DNA of 64,000 nt from contig CAKQMS010000010.1 in the NCBI GenBank assembly GCA_934254985.1, forward strand, positions 13,274-77,273. The letters are read 5' to 3'. Shown piece by piece: positions 35,819 through 44,862 of the stretch; within the stretch, counting starts at the first letter, position 1, and each line of letters starts with the position of its first letter. Source of the stretch: an uncultured Prevotella sp. (GTDB taxonomy: Bacteria > Bacteroidota > Bacteroidia > Bacteroidales > Bacteroidaceae). Below the pieces are notes generated by a model. The model was not told the origin of the DNA. It worked only from the letters and a program-made list of their open reading frames with translations, and did not search any database. The position numbers and the translations under genes are program-made.

Positions 35819-35849
35819 CAAAAATAGCAAAAAATCATGTGACGACAAA
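35819..35849 (-). promoter_or_regulatory. Promoter of ispE-Nudix
   Basis: Minus strand TTTG (35849-35846), 19-bp spacer, TATTTTTG (35826-35819): exact consensus. Confidence 0.75.
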
Positions 35850-35869
35850 TGATTAATAGATATTTTTTG

Positions 35870-35877
35870 TAATTTTG
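35870..35877 (+). promoter_or_regulatory. -7 element of the dnaB promoter
   Basis: TAATTTTG matches the -7 consensus and lies 53 bp before the dnaB ATG. No clear -33 element is seen. Confidence 0.5.
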
Positions 35878-35930
35878 CACTAATATCCACTTATAGGATA
35901 TACACCTTATTATATATATAAAGAGATTAA

Positions 35931-37454
35931 ATGGCAGAAAATAGCAGAGCCAGTTATGGCAGAAAGAAGAGTTCGCCCGTGATAGACAACACCTACGGCC
36001 ACTTACAGCCACAAGCTATAGACTTGGAAAAGGTGGTATTGGGAGCGTTGATGATAGATAAAGATGCTTTTTCTATCGTCAGCGAGATGTTGGTACCAGA
36101 AACTTTCTACGAGCCTCGTCATCAAAAGATATACAACGCCATTAGGGTGTTGAATATGAACGAGAACCCTGTGGACATCATGACAGTAACGGAGGAACTG
36201 GCACGTGAAGGAACTCTTGAGGAAGTAGGGGGAAGTCCTTATGTCATCGAGCTTAGTTCGCTTGTTGCTTCTTCGGCTCATATCGAATATCATGCAAAGA
36301 TATTGCAGCAGAAATATTTGGCACGACAGCTTATCTCGTTTTCAAGCAAGATTGAAACAGAAGCCTTCGACCCTACGGTCGACGTAGAGGAGTTGATGCA
36401 AGAGGCACAAGGTAAGCTATTCGAGATATCACAACGCAATATGAAACAAGACTATACACAGATTGACCCTGTTATTAGTCAGGCTATGGAGGTATTGAAA
36501 AAGGCTTCAGCTAATTCGGATGGTTTGACAGGTATTCCTACAGGCTACAACAAGTTGGATGATATGACTAGCGGTTGGCAACCTTCCGACTTGGTTATTC
36601 TTGCAGGACGTCCTGCCATGGGTAAAACAGCTTTTGCCTTGTCGTTAGCCAAGAATATTGCTATTGACCAAAAGATTCCTGTAGCATTCTTCTCGCTTGA
36701 AATGAGCAACGTACAGTTGGTGAATCGTTTGATTTCCAACGTGTGCGAGGTGGAAGGTAAAAAGATTCTGAATGGTCAGCTGAGCAACGACGAATGGTCA
36801 CGACTCGACAAAAACCTAAGAAGAATGACTGGCGCACCATTATATGTAGACGATACTCCAGGCTTGTCGGTATTTGAATTGCGAACTAAGGCTCGACGAC
36901 TTGTTAAGGAGAAAAAGGTGCAGATAATAATGATCGACTATTTGCAGCTGATGAATGCTACGGGTATGAAGTTTAACAGCCGACAGGAGGAGGTGTCTAC
37001 GATATCTCGTTCGCTCAAGGGATTGGCAAAGGAACTGAATATTCCTATCATAGCTCTATCTCAGTTGAACCGTACAGTTGAAGGACGTGAGGGATTGGAA
37101 GGTAAACGTCCGCAGATGAGTGACCTCCGTGAATCGGGAGCCATTGAGCAGGATGCCGATATGATTATGTTTGTGCATCGCCCAGAATACTATCACATTT
37201 TCCAAGATGAAAAGGGAAACGACCTGCATGGTATGGCACAGATTATCATTGCAAAACATCGTAAGGGTGCCACAGGCGATGTGCTACTGACATTTATCGG
37301 TAAATATACAAGATTTGCCAATCCTGAGGAAGGACAAACCGCTATGGCTACCGATATGCCAGATATGGGTGGAGGCGAAATTCTTGGTAGCAAGATGAAT
37401 GAAGACGATCCATTTGGAGCAGGTGGCCCACCTATAGAAGGTTTGGCATTCTGA
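35931..37454 (+). CDS. dnaB: Replicative DNA helicase DnaB
   Basis: Hexameric 5'-3' helicase at the replication fork. The N-terminal primase-binding domain (about 25-130, PQAIDLEKVVLGALMIDKDA) precedes the RecA-like motor: Walker A GRPAMGKTAF (226-235), Walker B IQIIMIDYLQLM, and the C-terminal EIIIAKHRKG-type signature (IIIAKHRKGATGDVLL). At 507 residues it is slightly longer than E. coli DnaB; the last 40 residues are a Gly/Met/Asp-rich tail (MPDMGGGEILG). There is no intein. A clean terminator follows. Confidence 0.97.
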   Translation: MAENSRASYGRKKSSPVIDNTYGHLQPQAIDLEKVVLGALMIDKDAFSIVSEMLVPETFYEPRHQKIYNAIRVLNMNENPVDIMTVTEELAREGTLEEVGGSPYVIELSSLVASSAHIEYHAKILQQKYLARQLISFSSKIETEAFDPTVDVEELMQEAQGKLFEISQRNMKQDYTQIDPVISQAMEVLKKASANSDGLTGIPTGYNKLDDMTSGWQPSDLVILAGRPAMGKTAFALSLAKNIAIDQKIPVAFFSLEMSNVQLVNRLISNVCEVEGKKILNGQLSNDEWSRLDKNLRRMTGAPLYVDDTPGLSVFELRTKARRLVKEKKVQIIMIDYLQLMNATGMKFNSRQEEVSTISRSLKGLAKELNIPIIALSQLNRTVEGREGLEGKRPQMSDLRESGAIEQDADMIMFVHRPEYYHIFQDEKGNDLHGMAQIIIAKHRKGATGDVLLTFIGKYTRFANPEEGQTAMATDMPDMGGGEILGSKMNEDDPFGAGGPPIEGLAF

Positions 37455-37488
37455 TAAACATATCTATGTATCACGAATAAAATGATAG

Positions 37489-37524
37489 AAACACGGCATT
37501 TATATGATTAAATGTCGTGTTTTT
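37489..37524 (+). terminator. Rho-independent terminator of dnaB
   Basis: AAACACGGCATTTA (37489-37502) pairs with 37509-37522 (one G-U) around a 6-nt loop, followed by a T run. Confidence 0.88.
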
Positions 37525-37576
37525 GCGTATAATAGAGATAAAATGTAAGAGATATATGCAAAAATATAGCAAAATA

Positions 37577-37608
37577 TTTGCAGGTTTAAACTATAATATA
37601 TAACTTTG
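37577..37608 (+). promoter_or_regulatory. Promoter of the leu operon
   Basis: TTTG (37577-37580), 20-bp spacer, TAACTTTG (37601-37608). It predicts a leader transcript of roughly 310 nt before leuA, enough for the attenuator. Confidence 0.8.
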
Positions 37609-37691
37609 CGCTCATTAAGCAATAACAATTTAATCAAATCTATACGGTTTAGATTATAATTGGTAAGAAGAAATATAAAAACAACAACGAT

Positions 37692-37784
37692 ATGAAAGCA
37701 ATTACATACAATCTAATCGCCCTTATTATTCGAATTCGACTATTTCCTATGGCCGGAGGTAATAAGGTGTGCTTGTATGTATGA
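37692..37784 (+). CDS. Leu/Ile-rich leader peptide of the leu operon
   Basis: A 30-codon reading frame (ATG 37692, TGA 37782-37784) between the leu promoter and a strong terminator. Codons 8-17 read L-I-A-L-I-I-R-I-R-L, seven of ten being Leu or Ile (3 Leu, 4 Ile), far above chance for a short frame. The Leu/Ile codons (37713-37742) overlap the left side of a protector stem. A ribosome stalled there for lack of charged tRNA-Leu or tRNA-Ile would free the downstream segment to form the antiterminator. Its position and composition fit a classical attenuation leader; translation itself is inferred. Confidence 0.85.
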   Translation: MKAITYNLIALIIRIRLFPMAGGNKVCLYV

Positions 37785-37841
37785 TAGTATACAGAAAAAT
37801 AAAGCCTTTCTACTTCCGACCGGAGTAAGAAAGGCTTTTTT
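37721..37841 (+). promoter_or_regulatory. Transcription attenuator of the leu operon
   Basis: Three competing pairings are visible. Protector: CCTTATTA (37721-37728) with TAATAAGG (37760-37767), 8 of 8 pairs. Antiterminator: 37751-37767 (GGCCGGAGGTAATAAGG) with 37805-37821, 14 of 17 positions pairing including one G-U. Terminator: AAAGCCTTTC (37801-37810) with GAAAGGCTTT (37829-37838), plus inner ACT/AGT and CCG/CGG pairs, then a T tract to 37841. The antiterminator uses the left arm of the terminator, and the protector uses the left arm of the antiterminator, the standard 1:2, 2:3, 3:4 logic. Confidence 0.85.
37801..37841 (+). terminator. Attenuator terminator before leuA
   Basis: Ten-base-pair outer stem (37801-37810 with 37829-37838), interrupted inner stem, and six T. 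It lies 84 bp before leuA inside the leader transcript, so it can only act as a conditional terminator. Confidence 0.9.
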
Positions 37842-37925
37842 CGTATTCTAAAACTCGAATATCGTAAACTTTCGAATTACGGAATCAATAAAAGAATAAT
37901 AACCACTTAAAAAACATAAAAAGAC

Positions 37926-39425
37926 ATGAGCGACAGACTTTTCATTTTCGACACCACCCTGAGAGACGGCGAACAAGTGCCAGGCTGCCAATTGAATACT
38001 GTAGAGAAGATTCAAGTGGCAAAGCAATTGGAGCAGTTGGGAGTAGACGTGATAGAGGCAGGATTTCCTATTTCTTCGCCAGGTGACTTCAATTCTGTGA
38101 TTGAGATTTCAAAGGCTGTAACATGGCCTACTATCTGTGCCCTAACTCGTGCGGTAGAAAAGGATATCGACGTGGCAGCTCAAGCTTTGGAATATGCTAA
38201 GCATAAGCGTATTCATACAGGTATCGGTACTAGTGATAGTCATATCAAATATAAGTTTAATAGCACTCGAGAAGAGATTATTGAGCGAGCTGTAAGAGCT
38301 GTTGCTTATGCCAAGAAATATGTGGAGGATGTGGAGTTCTATGCCGAAGATGCAGGACGTACAGACAACGAATATTTGGCTCGTGTGGTAGAGGCTGTTA
38401 TCAAGGCTGGAGCTACAGTTGTTAATATTCCAGACACCACAGGATATTGTTTGCCAGACGAATATGGCGCAAAGATAAAATATTTGATGGAGCATGTAGA
38501 TGGCATCGATAAAGCCATTATATCTACTCATTGCCATAACGACCTTGGTATGGCTACTGCCAACACTCTTCAAGGTGTGTTGAATGGAGCTCGACAGGTA
38601 GAAGTAACTATCAACGGTATTGGCGAACGAGCTGGCAACACATCGCTTGAAGAAATTGCTATGATATTGAGATGTCACAAAAACATAGATATCGACACAA
38701 ATATCAATACTCAGAAGATTTATCCTACTTCTCGCATGGTATCAAGCTTGATGAATATGCCTGTACAGCCTAATAAGGCAATCGTAGGAAGAAACGCTTT
38801 CGCTCATTCAAGCGGCATCCATCAGGATGGCGTATTGAAGAATGTGCAGACATACGAGATTATGGATCCTAAGGATGTGGGATTGGACGACAACGCTATC
38901 GTTTTGACAGCACGCTCTGGTAGAGCAGCTTTGAAATATCGTTTGCATGTAAATGGTTGCGATATCGAAGATGAAGAGAAGCTCGACAAGATATATAAGC
39001 AGTTCTTGCTCTTGGCAGACAAAAAGAAAGAGATTACCGACGATGACGTATTGATGTTGGCAGGTGCTGATAGGGCAGAGGCTCATGCCGTGAAGCTCGA
39101 CTTCTTGCAGGTTACAACAGGTATGGGATGCAAGAGTGTAGCAAGCATTGGATTGGATATCAGCGGTCAGAAGTTTGAAGAGGCAAGTTCTGGCAATGGT
39201 CCTGTGGACGCTGCTATCAAGGCGCTTAAGAAGATTATCCAGAAGCATATGGTGCTGAAAGAGTTCACCATTCAAGCTATCTCTAAGGGCTCTGACGATG
39301 TGGGTAAGGTACACATGCAGGTGGAATACGATGGCAACGTATACTACGGCTTTGGAGCAAATACCGACATCGTAACAGCTTCGGTAGAGGCTTACATAGA
39401 TTGTATAAACAAATTTAGAAAATAA
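37926..39425 (+). CDS. leuA: 2-isopropylmalate synthase
   Basis: Commits 2-oxoisovalerate and acetyl-CoA to leucine synthesis. The 499 residues hold the HMGL-like TIM barrel with [12 protein letters not shown] (9-20) and [14 protein letters not shown] (metal-binding His pair), the NGIGERAGN loop, and a C-terminal LeuA allosteric domain (about 380-499) which in the family binds leucine for feedback inhibition. It is the first structural gene after the attenuator and is followed at 27 bp by leuC. Confidence 0.97.
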   Translation: MSDRLFIFDTTLRDGEQVPGCQLNTVEKIQVAKQLEQLGVDVIEAGFPISSPGDFNSVIEISKAVTWPTICALTRAVEKDIDVAAQALEYAKHKRIHTGIGTSDSHIKYKFNSTREEIIERAVRAVAYAKKYVEDVEFYAEDAGRTDNEYLARVVEAVIKAGATVVNIPDTTGYCLPDEYGAKIKYLMEHVDGIDKAIISTHCHNDLGMATANTLQGVLNGARQVEVTINGIGERAGNTSLEEIAMILRCHKNIDIDTNINTQKIYPTSRMVSSLMNMPVQPNKAIVGRNAFAHSSGIHQDGVLKNVQTYEIMDPKDVGLDDNAIVLTARSGRAALKYRLHVNGCDIEDEEKLDKIYKQFLLLADKKKEITDDDVLMLAGADRAEAHAVKLDFLQVTTGMGCKSVASIGLDISGQKFEEASSGNGPVDAAIKALKKIIQKHMVLKEFTIQAISKGSDDVGKVHMQVEYDGNVYYGFGANTDIVTASVEAYIDCINKFRK

Positions 39426-39452
39426 AGATATCAGGATTTAAGAAATAAAAGC

Positions 39453-40847
39453 ATGAACACACTATTTGACAAAATCTGGGATAAGCACGTAGTACAGATG
39501 GTAGACGATGGTCCCACACAACTTTACATCGACAGACTCTATTGCCACGAGGTAACATCACCTCAGGCTTTCGACGGTATGCGTCAACGCGGACTGAAAT
39601 GTTTCCGTCCAGACAAGATTTATTGCATGCCAGACCATAACACTCCAACTCACGATCAGGATAAGCCTGTTGAAGACCCTGTTTCAAAGAAGCAGCTTGA
39701 TGCATTGGACAAAAACTGCGAAGAGTTTGGTCTTACAGAGTTTAAAATGTTCTCAAAAGACAATGGTATCATCCATGTTGTTGGACCAGAGAAGGGATTG
39801 TCGTTGCCAGGAATGACAATTGTTTGTGGTGACTCTCACACCTCTACTCATGGTGCTATGGGTGCTGTGGCTTTCGGTATCGGAACTTCGGAAGTTGAGA
39901 TGGTAATGGCAAGCCAATGCATCTTGCAGCAGAAGCCTAAGTCTATGAGAATCAATATAAATGGCAAACTTGGCAAAGGTGTTACAGCAAAGGATGTGGC
40001 ACTATATCTTATGTCGAAACTCACCACAAGTGGTGCTACAGGATATTTCGTAGAATATGCAGGTCAGGTGGTTCGCGACATGTCGATGGAAGGTCGCTTA
40101 ACACTTTGCAACTTGTCTATTGAGATGGGTGCTCGTGGAGGCTTCGTAGCTCCTGATGAAACTACATTCGAATATATCAAAGGCAGAGAATATGCTCCAA
40201 AGGGTGCAGACTGGGATAAAGCCGTAGAATATTGGAAGACTTTGAAGAGTGGCGATGATGCAGTATTCGATAAGGAACTGAACTTTGATGGTGCAGATAT
40301 TGAGCCTCGCATTACATACGGAACAAACCCAGGTATGGGAATTGGCATAACAGGCTCTGTACCTACACTCGATGAAATCGACGAAAATGGTAAGGCAAGC
40401 TTCTTAAAGAGCCTTGACTACATGGGCTTTAAGCCAGGCGAGAAACTTGCCGGACATAAGGTTGATTATGTATTCCTTGGTGCATGTACAAATGGAAGAA
40501 TAGAAGATTTTCGCGCTTTCGCAAGCATAGTAAAGGGTAAGAAGAAAGCTGATAACATCACAGCATGGCTTGTGCCAGGCTCATGGCTTGTAGATAAGCA
40601 GATTAGAGAAGAGGGATTGGACAAGGTTTTGGAAGAGGCAGGCTTCGCCATACGCCAGCCTGGATGCTCTGCTTGCTTGGCCATGAACGATGACAAGATT
40701 CCTGCAGGCAAGTATAGCGTTTCTACTAGCAACCGTAACTTTGAAGGTCGTCAGGGACCAGGTTCACGTACCATCTTGGCTTCGCCATTGGTAGCAGCTG
40801 CAGCTGCCGTTACAGGAGTGATAACAGACCCACGAGAGTTGATGTAG
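39453..40847 (+). CDS. leuC: 3-isopropylmalate dehydratase large subunit
   Basis: Aconitase-family subunit that, with LeuD, isomerises 2- to 3-isopropylmalate and also acts on citramalate. The 464 residues contain the three [4Fe-4S] ligands Cys345 (LGACTNGR), Cys405 and Cys408 (PGCSACLAM), plus [11 protein letters not shown] near the substrate site. Length and motifs are those of the bacterial heterodimeric enzyme. Followed by leuD after 39 bp. Confidence 0.97.
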   Translation: MNTLFDKIWDKHVVQMVDDGPTQLYIDRLYCHEVTSPQAFDGMRQRGLKCFRPDKIYCMPDHNTPTHDQDKPVEDPVSKKQLDALDKNCEEFGLTEFKMFSKDNGIIHVVGPEKGLSLPGMTIVCGDSHTSTHGAMGAVAFGIGTSEVEMVMASQCILQQKPKSMRININGKLGKGVTAKDVALYLMSKLTTSGATGYFVEYAGQVVRDMSMEGRLTLCNLSIEMGARGGFVAPDETTFEYIKGREYAPKGADWDKAVEYWKTLKSGDDAVFDKELNFDGADIEPRITYGTNPGMGIGITGSVPTLDEIDENGKASFLKSLDYMGFKPGEKLAGHKVDYVFLGACTNGRIEDFRAFASIVKGKKKADNITAWLVPGSWLVDKQIREEGLDKVLEEAGFAIRQPGCSACLAMNDDKIPAGKYSVSTSNRNFEGRQGPGSRTILASPLVAAAAAVTGVITDPRELM

Positions 40848-40886
40848 GAATTCTCATAAGCGAAAACTTTAATTTACACAAACAAC

Positions 40887-41477
40887 ATGAAACAGAAATT
40901 TGATATAATAACATCGTCTTGTTATCCTCTTCCATTGGAAAACGTAGACACCGACCAAATAATACCTGCACGATTCCTTAAAGCAACTGACAAAAAGGGA
41001 TTTGGCGACAACTTGTTTCGCGATTGGCGATACAACAAAGATGGTTCGCTAAAGAAGGATTTCGTGCTCAACGATCCGTCATATTCTGGCGTAATCCTTG
41101 TAGCAGGCAAGAACTTCGGTTCTGGTTCTTCACGCGAACATGCAGCGTGGGCTATAGCTGGATATGGCTTTAGAGTTGTTATCAGCAGTTTCTTTGCAGA
41201 TATTCATAAGAATAATGAACTCAACAACTTCGTGTTGCCAGTAGTGGTTTCAGAACCATTCTTGCAAGAATTGTTTGATTCTATTGCTAAAGACCACGCT
41301 ACGCAGGTGAAGGTGGATTTACCAAACCAGACTGTAACAAACCTTGCAACAGGCAAGAGTGAGAAGTTTGAGATAAATGCTTACAAGAAGCATTGTTTGA
41401 TGAATGGTCTTGATGATATAGACTATTTGATACAGAATAAGGATAAGATAGAAGCATGGGAACAGCAGAACAAGTAA
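40887..41477 (+). CDS. leuD: 3-isopropylmalate dehydratase small subunit
   Basis: Swivel-domain partner of LeuC. The 196 residues begin with ITSSCYPLPLENVDTDQIIPARFLK (key VDTDQIIPARFL) and include GKNFGSGSSREHAAWA, the substrate-binding loop. The end of the gene overlaps the start of the next synthase gene by 22 bp, suggesting translational coupling. Confidence 0.97.
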   Translation: MKQKFDIITSSCYPLPLENVDTDQIIPARFLKATDKKGFGDNLFRDWRYNKDGSLKKDFVLNDPSYSGVILVAGKNFGSGSSREHAAWAIAGYGFRVVISSFFADIHKNNELNNFVLPVVVSEPFLQELFDSIAKDHATQVKVDLPNQTVTNLATGKSEKFEINAYKKHCLMNGLDDIDYLIQNKDKIEAWEQQNK

Positions 41478-43027
41478 CTCACGATGGTCTGCGTCATCCT
41501 TTCATCGAGATAATGGACAGCACACTCCGCGATGGTGAACAAACCAGCGGAGTGTCGTTTCTGCCTCACGAGAAGATGATGATTGCCAAGAAGCTTCTCT
41601 CTGATGTCAACGTTGACCGTATAGAGGTAGCCTCTGCAAGAGTATCGGAGGGTGAAAAGGATGCAGTAACCATGATATGCAACTACGCAAAGTCTGTAGG
41701 AAAACTCAATAGGGTAGAGGTTTTAGGCTTCGTAGACGGCAAGTTATCAATAGACTGGATAAAAAGTTGTGGAGGAAGGGTCATTAACCTACTTGCTAAA
41801 GGTTCGTTAAAGCATTGTAATCAACAACTTCATAAAAGTCCAGAAGAGCATATTCAGGATATACTTCATAGCGTGGAATACGCAACAGAACAAGGTTTCG
41901 ATGTAAACCTTTATCTTGAGGATTGGAGCAATGGTATGAAAGATTCTGCGGAATATGTCTACCAGCTACTCGATGTATTAAGCAAGACAGCTATTAAGCG
42001 ATTTATGTTGCCAGATACTCTTGGCATCTTGCATCCGCTTCAATGTGTGGAGTTTATGCGCAAGATGGTGAAAAGGTATCCCGAAGCTCATTTCGATTTC
42101 CATGCTCACAACGATTACGACTTGGCGGTATCAAACTCTTTGGCAGCTGTACTGTCCGGATGCAAGGGATTGCACGTAACGGTTAATGGAATGGGGGAGA
42201 GATGCGGTAATGCTCCTTTGGCTAGCGTACAGGTTATTCTTAAAGATATGTATCATGCCAAGACCAACATCGACGAGAGCCAACTTGTAGAATTGAGCCA
42301 TTTGGTAGAAGGATATTCAGGTATAGCAATAGCTCCAAATACTCCTATCGTTGGCGAAAACGTATTTACGCAAGTTGCTGGTGTTCATGCAGATGGAGAT
42401 AATAAGAACAACCTTTACTGCAACGACTTAGTACCAGAAAGATTTGGCAGAAAGCGTGAGTATGCGTTGGGTAAAAATAGCGGTAAAGCTAATATCGCTC
42501 GCAACCTTGAAGAGCTTGGTTTGTCGCTTACACCTGAACAAACAAAGAGAGTTACTAAGCGCATTACAGAACTTGGTGACCGCAAGGAACTCGTTACACA
42601 AGACGATTTGCCATATATTGTTTCAGACGTATTGAAGCATAGCGCTCCTGAAGACAAGGTGAAGCTCGTAAGCTATATGGTTAGCACAAGCTATGGACTG
42701 AAGCCTATAGCCTCTATCAAGGTTGAGATAAATGGTAAGGAGTTTGCTGCTGATGCTACAGGCGACGGTCAGTATGATGCTTTTGTAAAGGCTTTGAGAA
42801 AGATTTATAAGGAAAAGCTGGACCGTACATTCCCTATACTTTCCAACTATACTGTCTCTATCCCGCCAGGTGGTCGCACAGACGCTCTCGTACAAACTAT
42901 CATCACTTGGCAATATGACAACAAGGTGATTCGCACACGCGGTCTTGATGCCGACCAGACTGAAGCAGCCATTAAGGCTACATTCAAAATGCTCAACCTC
43001 TTTGAGGACGAGAACTATAAGGCATAA
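41456..43027 (+). CDS. Second LeuA-family synthase, probably (R)-citramalate synthase
   Basis: A 523-residue HMGL-like synthase with DSTLRDGEQTSGVSF (21-35), DFHAHNDYDLAVSN and NGMGERCGN, and a C-terminal LeuA-type allosteric domain (about 400-523). It is clearly diverged from the operon's LeuA. A second LeuA homologue placed between leuD and leuB most simply makes citramalate from pyruvate and acetyl-CoA; LeuCD and LeuB can process it to 2-oxobutanoate for isoleucine. The leader's mixed Leu and Ile codons fit that. Alternatives are another isopropylmalate or homocitrate-type synthase; motifs alone do not fix the keto-acid. No alternative start avoids the 22-bp overlap with leuD without cutting the catalytic motif region. 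Confidence 0.8.
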   Translation: MGTAEQVTHDGLRHPFIEIMDSTLRDGEQTSGVSFLPHEKMMIAKKLLSDVNVDRIEVASARVSEGEKDAVTMICNYAKSVGKLNRVEVLGFVDGKLSIDWIKSCGGRVINLLAKGSLKHCNQQLHKSPEEHIQDILHSVEYATEQGFDVNLYLEDWSNGMKDSAEYVYQLLDVLSKTAIKRFMLPDTLGILHPLQCVEFMRKMVKRYPEAHFDFHAHNDYDLAVSNSLAAVLSGCKGLHVTVNGMGERCGNAPLASVQVILKDMYHAKTNIDESQLVELSHLVEGYSGIAIAPNTPIVGENVFTQVAGVHADGDNKNNLYCNDLVPERFGRKREYALGKNSGKANIARNLEELGLSLTPEQTKRVTKRITELGDRKELVTQDDLPYIVSDVLKHSAPEDKVKLVSYMVSTSYGLKPIASIKVEINGKEFAADATGDGQYDAFVKALRKIYKEKLDRTFPILSNYTVSIPPGGRTDALVQTIITWQYDNKVIRTRGLDADQTEAAIKATFKMLNLFEDENYKA

Positions 43028-43113
43028 GATACTGAAACGAGAAAGGAGAAATGGAACGAGAAAGAAAGCTCCATAAAAATAATAGAATATAAACAAATAA
43101 ACATTTTAAGAAT

Positions 43114-44175
43114 ATGAAACTTAATATAGCTGTTCTTGCTGGCGACGGTATAGGACCAGAGATTATGAAGCAGGGTGTGGCTGTTATGGATGCCATAGCA
43201 AAGAAGTTTAATCACGAATTTACATACAATGAGGCTCTTTGTGGTGCTCATGCTATTGATGCTGTGGGCGATCCATTCCCTGAGGATACATACAAAACTT
43301 GTATGGATGCTGATGCAGTATTGTTTGCAGCTGTTGGCGACCCTCGTTTCGACAACGACCCAACTGCAAAGGTAAGACCAGAGCAGGGATTGTTGGCTAT
43401 GAGAAAGAAACTCGGACTATTTGCAAACTTGCGTCCTGTAGCAACTTTCGATTGCTTGCTTCACAAGAGTCCTTTGAAAGATGAATTGCTGAAAGGTGCT
43501 GATTTCATTGTTATCCGTGAGCTTACAGGTGGTATGTATTTCGGAGAGAAATATCAAGATAACGATAAGGCTTATGATACAGATATTTATTATCGTCATG
43601 AAATAGAGCGAATATTGAAGGTAGCATTTGAATTTGCTCAGAAGCGCAATAAGCATCTTACCGTGGTAGACAAAGCTAACGTCTTGGCAAGTAGCCGTTT
43701 ATGGCGCCAAATAGCAAAAGAAATGGAGCCACAATATCCTGATGTAAATACCGACTATATGTTTATCGATAATGCATCAATGCGTGTGCTCACAGAGCCT
43801 ACATTCTTTGATGTTATCGTAACAGAAAATACATTTGGAGATATTCTTACCGACGAAACTTCATGTATTACAGGTTCTATGGGATTGCAACCATCGGCTT
43901 CGCTTGGCGAGCATACACCTTTGTTTGAGCCTGTACATGGTAGTTGGCCACAGGCAGCTGGTAAAAACCTTGCAAATCCTGTAGCACAGATTTTGTCGGC
44001 AGCTATGTTGCTCGAGCATTTCGGTCTTAATGCAGAGGGCAGCTTGATACGTGAAGCTGTAAATGCAAGTTTGGATGCAAACGTCAGAACTCCTGAGATT
44101 CAGGTAGAAGGTGGCAAGGCATATGGCACAACAGAAGTTGGTGCATGGATCGTCGACTATATAAACAAGAAATAG
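43114..44175 (+). CDS. leuB: 3-isopropylmalate dehydrogenase
   Basis: NAD-dependent oxidative decarboxylation of 3-isopropylmalate to 2-oxoisocaproate; the same enzyme can oxidise methylmalate on the citramalate route. The 353 residues have [11 protein letters not shown] at the start, [12 protein letters not shown], the [11 protein letters not shown] region, and the NAD motif [27 protein letters not shown] (key GDILTDE). Last gene of the leu operon, closed by a terminator. Confidence 0.97.
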   Translation: MKLNIAVLAGDGIGPEIMKQGVAVMDAIAKKFNHEFTYNEALCGAHAIDAVGDPFPEDTYKTCMDADAVLFAAVGDPRFDNDPTAKVRPEQGLLAMRKKLGLFANLRPVATFDCLLHKSPLKDELLKGADFIVIRELTGGMYFGEKYQDNDKAYDTDIYYRHEIERILKVAFEFAQKRNKHLTVVDKANVLASSRLWRQIAKEMEPQYPDVNTDYMFIDNASMRVLTEPTFFDVIVTENTFGDILTDETSCITGSMGLQPSASLGEHTPLFEPVHGSWPQAAGKNLANPVAQILSAAMLLEHFGLNAEGSLIREAVNASLDANVRTPEIQVEGGKAYGTTEVGAWIVDYINKK

Positions 44176-44198
44176 TTTTTTAATCTATATTATTGGTA

Positions 44199-44240
44199 GA
44201 ATTCCGTTTGGTATTAATTATCATTCGGAATTCATTTTTT
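44199..44240 (+). terminator. Rho-independent terminator of leuB
   Basis: GAATTCCG (44199-44206) pairs with CGGAATTC (44226-44233), then six T at 44235-44240. Confidence 0.8.
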
Positions 44241-44616
44241 GTTTCTTACTTTATTCAGACAAATTGATTCTGTACGATTGTTTAATAAAGGAAGAATCTG
44301 TGTATAGAAAAGCATATAGGTTAGTGAAATAATGTATGTAGATTTAGCTATTTATCATAACTGCCATTATATTTAAATATAACTATAAGCTTATTATTAG
44401 TTAAAATAATTAATTATAGGAATAGAATCACCAAATAATTTTGTTTTCTTACAGGTAATAATCTATATATGTTTGAAGGACTATTTTGGTATTTGTAACG
44501 GATTTTTCTTGGTAATTGCAAGAACAAACTGTATTAGTACAAAATTTGATGTTTATTGTTGTAGTAATAAAATAAGTAGCTTGCAGTCAACAACTTAACA
44601 GGCTTGGTTCGTTATT

Positions 44617-44717
44617 GAAGCTATGCTTCCAGCAATCTATGCTTTCTAGCAAATATATCTATGCTTTCTAGCAAACGTATTTTTGCTTACCATCAAATGT
44701 CAATATGATTACTATCA
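44617..44717. repeat. 22-bp dyad array with compensatory arm changes (array 3)
   Basis: Four 12-bp cores start exactly 22 bp apart: TGCTTTCTAGCA (44640), TGCTTTCTAGCA (44662), TGCTTACCATCA (44684) and TGATTACTATCA (44706). Cores 1 and 2 have arms TGCT/AGCA; core 4 has TGAT/ATCA, so both arms changed together and symmetry is kept; core 3 is the intermediate with one mismatched arm. A further dyad GAAGC-TAT-GCTTC at 44617-44629 is centred 22.5 bp before core 1 and uses the same arms as array 2. Linkers are 10 bp and AT-rich. Confidence 0.88.
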
Positions 44718-44784
44718 AATATAATTAAAGAAAATGGTGACTTTATTAAAATTATGACCACATGACATTTATCTATTAAGCCAC

Positions 44785-44837
44785 AAAAATAGCTCACACC
44801 AATTACGTATTTATGAATAGTAATTGAAGTGAGCTAT
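44785..44837 (-). terminator. Terminator of the small hypothetical gene
   Basis: On the minus strand ATAGCTCAC (44837-44829) pairs with 44797-44789 with an inner CAATTA/TAATTG stem, followed by five T (44789-44785). Confidence 0.82.
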
Positions 44838-44862
44838 AATATTCAATACTCGTGAAATATAA

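Larger units (their letters stand above)
37455..37925 (+). other. 471-bp gap: dnaB terminator, leu promoter and attenuator leader
   Basis: From left to right the gap holds the dnaB terminator (37489-37524), the leu operon promoter (37577-37608), a leader peptide gene (37692-37784), the antiterminator and terminator pairings (to 37841), and about 85 bp leading to the leuA start. No other gene is seen. Confidence 0.85.
44176..44862. other. 687-bp convergent gap, AT-rich, with a 22-bp dyad array
   Basis: The longest non-coding stretch in the window. It contains the leuB terminator (44199-44240), about 370 bp of AT-rich DNA in which I find no credible gene or RNA, the dyad array (44617-44717), and the terminator of the converging hypothetical gene (44785-44837). 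Confidence 0.8.

Noticed and set aside
37455..37691. Riboswitch in the leu leader
   Set aside because: The structure is explained by a translated leader peptide with competing stems; no known ligand-binding RNA pattern is seen.
44241..44616. Small gene or RNA in the long AT-rich gap after leuB
   Set aside because: The longest frames are under about 20 codons, without a promoter or conserved motif; no tRNA-like or GC-rich fold stands out.
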